NCBI GenBank assembly: GCA_016647705.1
Contig: CM028335.1
Coordinates: 12,042,905 to 12,106,904, forward strand
Origin: Eucommia ulmoides
Taxonomy: Eukaryota > Streptophyta > Magnoliopsida > Garryales > Eucommiaceae
Length of the DNA: 64,000 nucleotides
Direction of reading: 5' to 3'
The translations under genes were made by a program, and so were the position numbers. How positions within the stretch are numbered: the stretch's first letter is position 1; each line of letters opens with the position of its first letter. Below are positions 57,993 to 64,000 of this stretch, piece after piece. Below the pieces are notes generated by a model that had not been told where the DNA came from, searched no databases, and worked only from the letters and a program-made list of their open reading frames with translations.

Positions 57993-60060
57993 TGTTGGCC
58001 CAAAGAGCTACACAAGATGGAGATGAATTGTATAGTTACAAAATTTAATCAATTAATTCTTTAAATGCTTAATATCAAATAATCAATTTTCCTAAATTAA
58101 TTATTATCTTAGTTATGCAATAATTATGTGTTTAATACTAAGTACACACTCAAACACAATATAATAAAAAATAAACAATGTAACACAAAACGATATATCC
58201 TGATTCGGTAAGCTACTCTTACCCACTCCAGTCCCCCAAGCTCCATGAAGATTCGCAACCACTAAACCCTTTTACTAAGTAGAAACATAACCCTTACAAT
58301 AATTCTTTTATAAACACAGAATCAACCTTTACAAATTACCCTTTTCCTAGGCTAAGGATGAACTCTATCTTTTTACTAGGCTAAAGACTAATTTAACCAC
58401 TCTCTTACTTATCATTTTCATAGATTTAGGAAGAATCTTTACAATTCACTCAAAATAAAAATTCAATTACCGGAAGAATCAAAACCTAATTCTTTTCAAG
58501 GGAAAATAATAACCTAACCTTTTTGCAGAACATAGATTAAACCCTAATTTTTTTCACAGGAAAAAAATAGAAACCTAGCTACCCTGACTAAACACCGTCT
58601 CAAACGTGTCTAATCCGTTCAAACTCACAAACACAAAAAAATATGAGTTTCTTCCCACAAGGAGCTTTTATCACCTCAATATAGATATACTCGATTAATG
58701 TCCTGAATAATTACTACATGATAGATACAATGTGAAGTAAAAAAAATTGATTAATAAATAAAGTGCGTAGCACAATTTTAAGCACATAATCAGATAATCA
58801 AATAAAATTACTTAAAATAGATTTTCAAGCTTTTAAATTTAAAAACGATTTTCTAAACAATCTTAAATCAAGCAAGCAATAATAATATGAATTCAAAATA
58901 AATAACAAAGTTTGCAAAGATCTCACTGGGAAACATCGAAGATAATGATAGAATCACAATAGAACACAAGTCGGCGACACCAAATTACAAGCGCTTTAGA
59001 TCAAGAACGAAAAATGAATCTATCACAAAAATCTCAGCGTAAATATAAGTCTTAGAAAAGCTTGAACTGATTGTTCTTGATGTGTTTATCTCTATTCTCG
59101 CAGGTCTCTATTAATAGACAGATATCAAGCCCTCCAACTGCTAGTTTTTTAAAGATATGCTTCTAAAAGATACTATTAGACCCTATATAATATTACCTTT
59201 TATTCTAGGTATATTCCACATTAAAATATCTTTCAATTCTTTCAAATAAGTTCACAAAACTATTCTTAATTTAAAACCATAAAGATAGGAAGTATTAATC
59301 CATTTAAATTAAGAGAATCTCAAAGTATATAAATCAAATCAATAGGGATAATAGAATAGGTAGACTATATCTTAATTAAGTTCAAGTCCCCCAAATCTCT
59401 CTTTTGGAATCCTAAAAAAATGAATAGTTTTTTTTACTAAGAGACCAAGTCACTCAAAACCTCAACCGACACAGTCGGTTGAACGAGCCCCACTAGTTGG
59501 TTCACCGACCAGTCCAAATCCGAAACATAACCTGAACTTACTGGCTAGTGGGTTGACCGATTACCTCCAATCGGTTAACCAATTGGATCAGGTGACCCTA
59601 GTTTCTCTTCAAACAGCCCACTAACTTAAACAGTTGACCGATTATCCTGAAACAGTTGACCTAATTGACCAGATTACTTCACTTTTTGTACTTTAAAACA
59701 TGTTTTCTATTTAGGTCAATTATCAAATGAATTTTACATAAGGAACACATTCAATATCCTAAATTAAGATCTTAAACTCTAACATTTGATATCAAGACAC
59801 ACATAAAAATAACTCATTTGAAGTTTCGTGTGTGATCTTAATTTAAGTTGCATTAAGAGTATATAAGTAGAGAATTGTTTTCACATAATTTTCTTCAAGG
59901 TCTTCAAAACTTTTTATATCTTCATTGCGTTCATCTTGCACCCTTTATGTTTTCTTCATAAGGTGTTCCTTTTAATCAACTATATGGAACTCTTTTCTGA
60001 GACACTCAACAAAATCATTAGTTCTACCAAAAATATCAATACTTAATTGTTCATCAAAAC
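57993..60060. mobile_element. About 2-kb insertion inside the 66-bp array, LTR-like
   Basis: The array stops near 57990 and resumes at about 60066, so the intervening DNA is an insertion. It starts TGTTGGCCCAAAGAGC, contains repeated CGGTTGACC/CAATCGGTT phrases (59460-59670), has a TATATAAG box (59855) near its right side, and encodes nothing. The texture fits a solo LTR, but no matching CA end or duplication could be fixed. Confidence 0.45.
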
Positions 60061-60065
60061 TTAGG

Positions 60066-60870
60066 GTTCAATAGATCAACTCGTCGTTTAAACATTTGGT
60101 GTTTAAAACTAAGTGTAAAATTGAAAAGTGAGCCAAAAAAATCAGCTCACCATTGAAACATTTAGTATTTAAAACTAAGTGTAAAAGTGAAAGGTGAGTT
60201 AAACAAATCAACTCACCATTGAAACATTTAGTATTTAAAACTAATTGTGAAAAGGAAAGATGAGCTAAAGAGATCATCTCACCATTAAAACATTTAGTAT
60301 TTAAAACTAAGTGTAAAGGTGAAAGCTGAGCTGAACAGATTAGCTCACCATTAAAGCATTTAGTATTTAAAACTAAGTGAAAGGTGAGTTGAAGAGATTA
60401 GCTCACCATTAAAACATTTAGTATATAAAACTAAGTGTAAAAGTGAAAGGTGAGTTGAACAGATCAGCTCACCGTTGAAACACCTAAGTTTAAAAGTAAA
60501 AGGTGAGTTGAAAATATAATCTTACTGATTAAAATATTTAGTATTTAAAACTAAGTGAAAAGTGAGTTGAACATATCAGCTCACCGTTGAAACATTTAGT
60601 TTTTAAAACTGAGTATGAAGGTAAAAGGTAAGCTGAACAGATCAACTCACCATTGAAACACTTAAGGTGCAAAACTAAGTGTAGAATTGAGAGGCGAGAT
60701 GAACATATGATCTTACCCTTGAAACATTTAGTATTCAAAACTAAACGTAAAAGTGAAGGTTTTGAATAAACCAGCTTATCCACGAAACATTTAGTATTAA
60801 AACTCAATGTCAAAATGAATGGCGAGACAAAAAGATCACCTTACCACAAACATTTAGTGGACAAAACTAA
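60066..60870. repeat. 66-bp tandem array, main part
   Basis: About twelve units of the form ...AGGTGAGCTGAACAGATCAGCTCACCATTGAAACATTTAGT... with AAAACTAAGTGTAAAAGTGAA, given here as two overlapping pieces of one unit. Each unit has the stem-loop GAGCTGA-ACAGA-TCAGCTC (7-bp stem, 5-nt loop). Because 66 is divisible by three, one minus-strand frame stays open across units (60068-60277 and 60538-60813) and repeats a 22-residue phrase containing LVLNTKCFNGELI. Some units are shortened. Confidence 0.85.
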
Positions 60871-61184
60871 GTGTGAAAATCTAGTAACCATCTCAACACA
60901 AAACATTGGGTAGTAGACACTCAGTGTAAATACCTAATAAGTTGAACAATTGCATCAACAAAAACCTTTGTGAAAAGATGAAGAAAGAGTTTACTGATTT
61001 AGCTTACTGTGAATAAAGTTCGTATTCAAACATCTTGTTTACTCTAGCCAAAAATCCTATGTTGGTTCATAACTAGTTTCGTACGCTACCAAGTTATGAA
61101 GGAAGGCAGGCAAAAGAAGAACAAACGAACATGCACAGTAGCAAGCAGCAATGGAAACAAATATCAAAACCCATTTTTTTTTTG

Positions 61185-61220
<36 letters not shown>

Positions 61221-61372
61221 TACATCATTAAAAAATAAAATTTAAAAAAAAAATAGAAAACTATTCATGATACTATATATATATATAAAAGAACAGAAAT
61301 CTGTTAAAAAAAAAAAAAGTCTAAAAACTTCTTCTATGAAACCGGGGCTAATTTCGGTGACATCAATCCGAC
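60871..61372. other. 3' non-coding region of the gypsy element
   Basis: A last degraded array unit, then ordinary DNA with A runs near 61188-61217 and a (TA)n near 61274-61287. No gene. Confidence 0.6.
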
Positions 61373-62260
61373 CTAGGAAAAGGGAGGGGGGGGACCTAGC
61401 TCCTCAGAGTCCGAGTCAGAATGGTAGAAATGATGCTCTTCGTACAGGTTGATCGCACGGACCAACTCTCGGATCTTATCTTTCTTCTCCTCGTTTTTCT
61501 CCCCGAGCTTATCTTGCCTCTTCTTCATCAAGTCGGGATACTCTTTATGGAGATGCACATGACCCGACTGCTCACGAATCTCCTTATCTACCCTATTCAT
61601 ATGATCCCTAAGTTCCTAGATCTGGGAGATGGTGTGAAAGTGAGTGGCCTCCATGGCATAGAAGATGGCGCAGGTGTCCTAGATGGTTCTGAGACGTGGA
61701 TGCTCTTTGGAGAGGGTCTTCGCCATTGTCGTCAGGGCACGAAAGTTTTTACCCAACTCAATCGCTTGTTGCCTTTTGTTTTGAATGGCCTCAAATGAGA
61801 AGGATAAGGATGGTGTCGACATAACTATGGGAGAAAATAGAAGGGAGAGTAAAGAAAAAGGTTTACGAAATTTCAAACAGAGCATGGACTTGATCATCCA
61901 TTAGCTGAGCTAAGGACTGCAATGTTTGAGAAAGAGCTGGACCAGAGATGAGCTGTCTAGAAGAGCTTGGGTCTGAGTTAGCTGTAGGCACCTCAGCCAC
62001 AGATGTGGGGACCTTTGGATGAGGGGTTTCTAGTTTAGCAAGAGGCACCCCACCTTCAGCAGCAACTCTTTCTAACTATTCTTCGTCCTTCAGCTCTCTA
62101 TATAAAAAAAGAAATCAATCTCTAGATCTTCCCTTATCACCAACCATTGGAAATGGTGGTAGCGAACCAATTGGATACTCCATTTCAAGCAGTCGAAATG
62201 ATCCAAAAGCTTAATGAACTTCTCCTCGCTTTCATTCATCCTCTCTGGCATCTCTGCTGT
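61373..62260 (-). pseudogene. Antisense reading frame of the Tat-type element, broken
   Basis: Blocks on the minus strand read, in order: MPERMNESEEKFIKLLDHFD and LVRYHHFQWLVIRE (about 62250-62110); VPLAKLETPHPKVPTS to LAQLMDDQVHALFEIS (62060-61863); then, after a stretch with GTAAAC and CTCCCATAG (61870-61828) that looks like a very short intron, MSTPSLSFSFEAIQ to EHPRLRTI (61825-61680), a TAG, ATHFHTISQI, a TAG, and MNRVDKEIREQSGHVHLHKE to SDSDSEELGPPPPFS (61600-61373). The protein is charged and coiled-coil-like with an acidic, Pro-rich tail. No known domain is recognised. Position and direction match the antisense genes described in Grande/Tat-group elements. The upstream part is cut by the LTR at 62269. 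Confidence 0.6.
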
Positions 62261-62268
62261 TAGCTTCT

Positions 62269-63718
62269 TGGTAGCGCGTGGAATACACCGTTGCTTACTC
62301 TCGCAAGTATACGAGGTCTAAGTTTTAATATAGTGGATTTTTGAAGATCGGATATCGTTCCCACAGAAAAAAGTGTGAATAATTGAATACCGCAATTTAC
62401 GTAGTCTCATGTTATCCGGACGATTAAAGAAATGATTTAAAAATAAACTAAGCTAAACTACAATTAGTGGGTTAATCCTAACTAAGTTGATTAACTAGGG
62501 ATTGATTTCGTTCACTTAATATATGTTTGATTTCATTTAGTTAACAATAACGGAGTTTAGGTATCCGACAATCTCGGTTCGTAAACTCCTTCGCCACCTC
62601 TTCTGAGTGTAAGATGGGGGAATACGCGACTTTATGTCAACGAAGAGGTCCTCCTCAATGTCTTAACGACTCTAGGCCGTGTGAGTCTTGACCCAACGTC
62701 ATCGATTGCACACTAACTAACGCCCTCCAGGATCATTAAATCGTAAAGATGTGTTTACCCTAGTCCGAATCCAGGATTACCTCTTCCGAGTGTCAAACCC
62801 TAGATTTTCAAATCCAACCCTAATACCATTACAAGCATACTAAGATCGTCATCAAATGATAAACAAAATCAAATTTAAAAGCAACAACCATTAAAGAAAT
62901 ATATATTAAATAAAACGAGTATTTATATGAATTACATCTAACCCTAACTAATCTCTAATTAAACTAACATGTTCTTAGCCATTACAATATTAAATTAAGA
63001 GGATATCATCAACATCAATAATAAACATTAAGTACAAAGATGGAAACAAGGGAAGAAAAATCAAATTTCAAAGTGGAGTAGTCCACTTTTGCCAAAGAAC
63101 AATCCTCCCGAGCTTCCTTTTCTCCATTGATGAACTTCATCTTCTAGCTCTTCAAGAATTGGCCAAGAACACTTCCTAAAACTAATCTAATTTACTTCCT
63201 AAATTATCTAATCATAACTAACTTGGAAGGAACTCTCAAAACATGATTCGGTTCTAAAACATGATTGGTGGTCTTTTACAATTAGGGGAGAAAAGGGTTA
63301 AAAAGCAAGGTTTGGAAAATATTTTTAAAATATCTAAAATCAGATATTTCTGCACAGAGTGTCACTGCCTAGGCGGTGGTTGAGTCGGTTAAGCTTCTGT
63401 CGGATCTTCGCCTAGGCGGTGGCTGCTGGCACAACATTCTGACGTTTTCTCGCCTAAGCGGTGGTTGTCTCGCCTAGGCGGTAGTTCAACACTCCAACCT
63501 TCTACCTCTTTTCCGCCTAGGCGGTGGTCTTCATACACCGAAACCCAGTTCTTCACGTTTTGTTCACCGTTTCTCCACCGTTTTCGCTTGTTTATCGCTC
63601 GTTAACGTCCCTTCACCTGTTTTACATTAAAACAAACTAAAATGCAATTAAATATAACTAATACGCTTGAAAACTAACAAATTCGATTTCGAAATAGATA
63701 GGTATTTTACACCTATCA
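62269..63718 (-). repeat. LTR (3' LTR) of a second gypsy-type element continuing right
   Basis: On the minus strand it starts TGATAGGTGTAAAATACC at 63718 and ends CGCGCTACCA at 62269, giving TGATAG...CTACCA near-inverted ends over 1450 bp. A polypurine tract lies immediately to the right, so the interior of this element is beyond 63718. It interrupts the antisense frame of the Tat element; the 5 bp before it are CTTCT. The opposite end is outside the window. It contains five copies of a CGCCTAGGCGGTGGT motif. Confidence 0.75.
63366..63528. repeat. Five CGCCTAGGCGGTGGT motifs within the LTR
   Basis: Copies begin at 63366, 63409, 63450, 63470 and 63513, with single-base variants (CCTAAGCGG, GGTAGT). 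The core CGCCTAGGCG is a perfect palindrome. On the LTR's own strand the motif reads ACCACCGCCTAGGCG. Confidence 0.85.
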
Positions 63719-64000
63719 ATACCCCCAAACTTAGAATTTTGCTAGTCCTCGAGCAAAACACTAACACTAAACTAAACTAACTAATGAACTAACCAACTAA
63801 AGATGAAAAACTTAAACAGAAAAGAAGTACATGCATGTAAATATAAAGTTCAATCGAAATGACCAATTTGTTCCTCCCTCAACATCCCTAAATCTGATCA
63901 AGTTCGGGAAATAACCCACACCAAGTGGTATTCTAGAATTTCAACGATCAATATCAATAAAAATCATTCTAGATCCATTTGAAGTGTGTGTATGAGAACT
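63719..64000 (-). mobile_element. Polypurine tract and 3' internal end of the second gypsy-type element
   Basis: On the minus strand AAGTTTGGGGGTAT abuts the LTR start (63732-63719), a standard plant gypsy polypurine tract. GCTCGAGGACTAGCAAAATT just upstream is a phrase often seen before such tracts. The rest of the window is non-coding. The element's gag-pol is not included. Confidence 0.7.

Larger units (their letters stand above)
51421..62268 (+). mobile_element. Ty3/gypsy retrotransposon of Tat type, inactive, 3' end cut off
   Basis: In order: 5' LTR, TGGCGCC-type primer-binding site, gag, protease, RT, RNase H, integrase, then about 4.6 kb of non-coding DNA with a 66-bp tandem array and an antisense reading frame. 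A long 3' non-coding region with repeats and an antisense gene is characteristic of the Tat/Grande/Retand group. No 3' LTR appears before another element's LTR starts at 62269, so it either lies beyond the window or is lost. Pol holds many stops and frameshifts. Confidence 0.85.

Noticed and set aside
62269..63718. 3' LTR of the Tat element at 51.4 kb
   Set aside because: Its ends and sequence differ from the 51421-52416 LTR and it is in the opposite orientation with its own polypurine tract on the right.

Overview
The window is nuclear DNA of a flowering plant, almost certainly a eudicot. It is AT-rich, has split genes with GT-AG introns, and is full of LTR retrotransposons, TRIMs, SINEs, a LINE and MITEs. 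There are no bacterial operons, rRNA genes, stand-alone tRNA genes or CRISPR arrays. The species cannot be named from the sequence.

Two host genes can be reconstructed, both on the minus strand. A two-exon gene (8492-10889) encodes a 368-residue TRM/LONGIFOLIA-type protein with a VARLMGL motif and a DUF4378-like C-terminus. A 24-exon gene (25127-37566) encodes a 1109-residue plant tomosyn/Lgl protein (SRO77-like; Arabidopsis At5g05570 type): a WD40-rich body followed by an R-SNARE tail. All 23 introns join in phase. One of them (intron 14) has a GC donor.

Layout. 1-2.4 kb: LTR-like sequence and a 187-bp tandem array. 2.4-6.5 kb: AT-rich non-coding DNA with simple and palindromic repeats. 6.5-7.6 kb: a Tourist-like TIR element filled with a 20-bp minisatellite. 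8.5-10.9 kb: TRM gene. 11.7 kb: a SINE with a perfect 19-bp target-site duplication. 12.2-16.4 kb: a 5'-truncated LINE inserted at the very end of a TIR element. 17-25 kb: decayed LINE and possible MULE fragments, microsatellites and a repeat shared with 7.6-8.2 kb. 25-37.6 kb: tomosyn gene, whose introns hold three TRIMs, a T-tailed SINE and MITE-like inserts. 38-44 kb: non-coding DNA with an inverted repeat, a field of GTGGATATCCACT motifs and LTR-like debris. 44.3-50.6 kb: a complete but dead Ty1/copia element on the minus strand, inside a MITE. 51.4-62.3 kb: a dead Ty3/gypsy element of Tat type on the plus strand, with a 66-bp tandem array and an antisense reading frame downstream of pol. 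That frame is cut by the LTR of a second gypsy-type element (62.3-63.7 kb, minus) that continues past the window.

I found no convincing new biological system. The most unusual items are the antisense gene and the codon-periodic hairpin array of the Tat-type element, and the three TRIMs plus one SINE tolerated in the introns of an apparently intact tomosyn gene.
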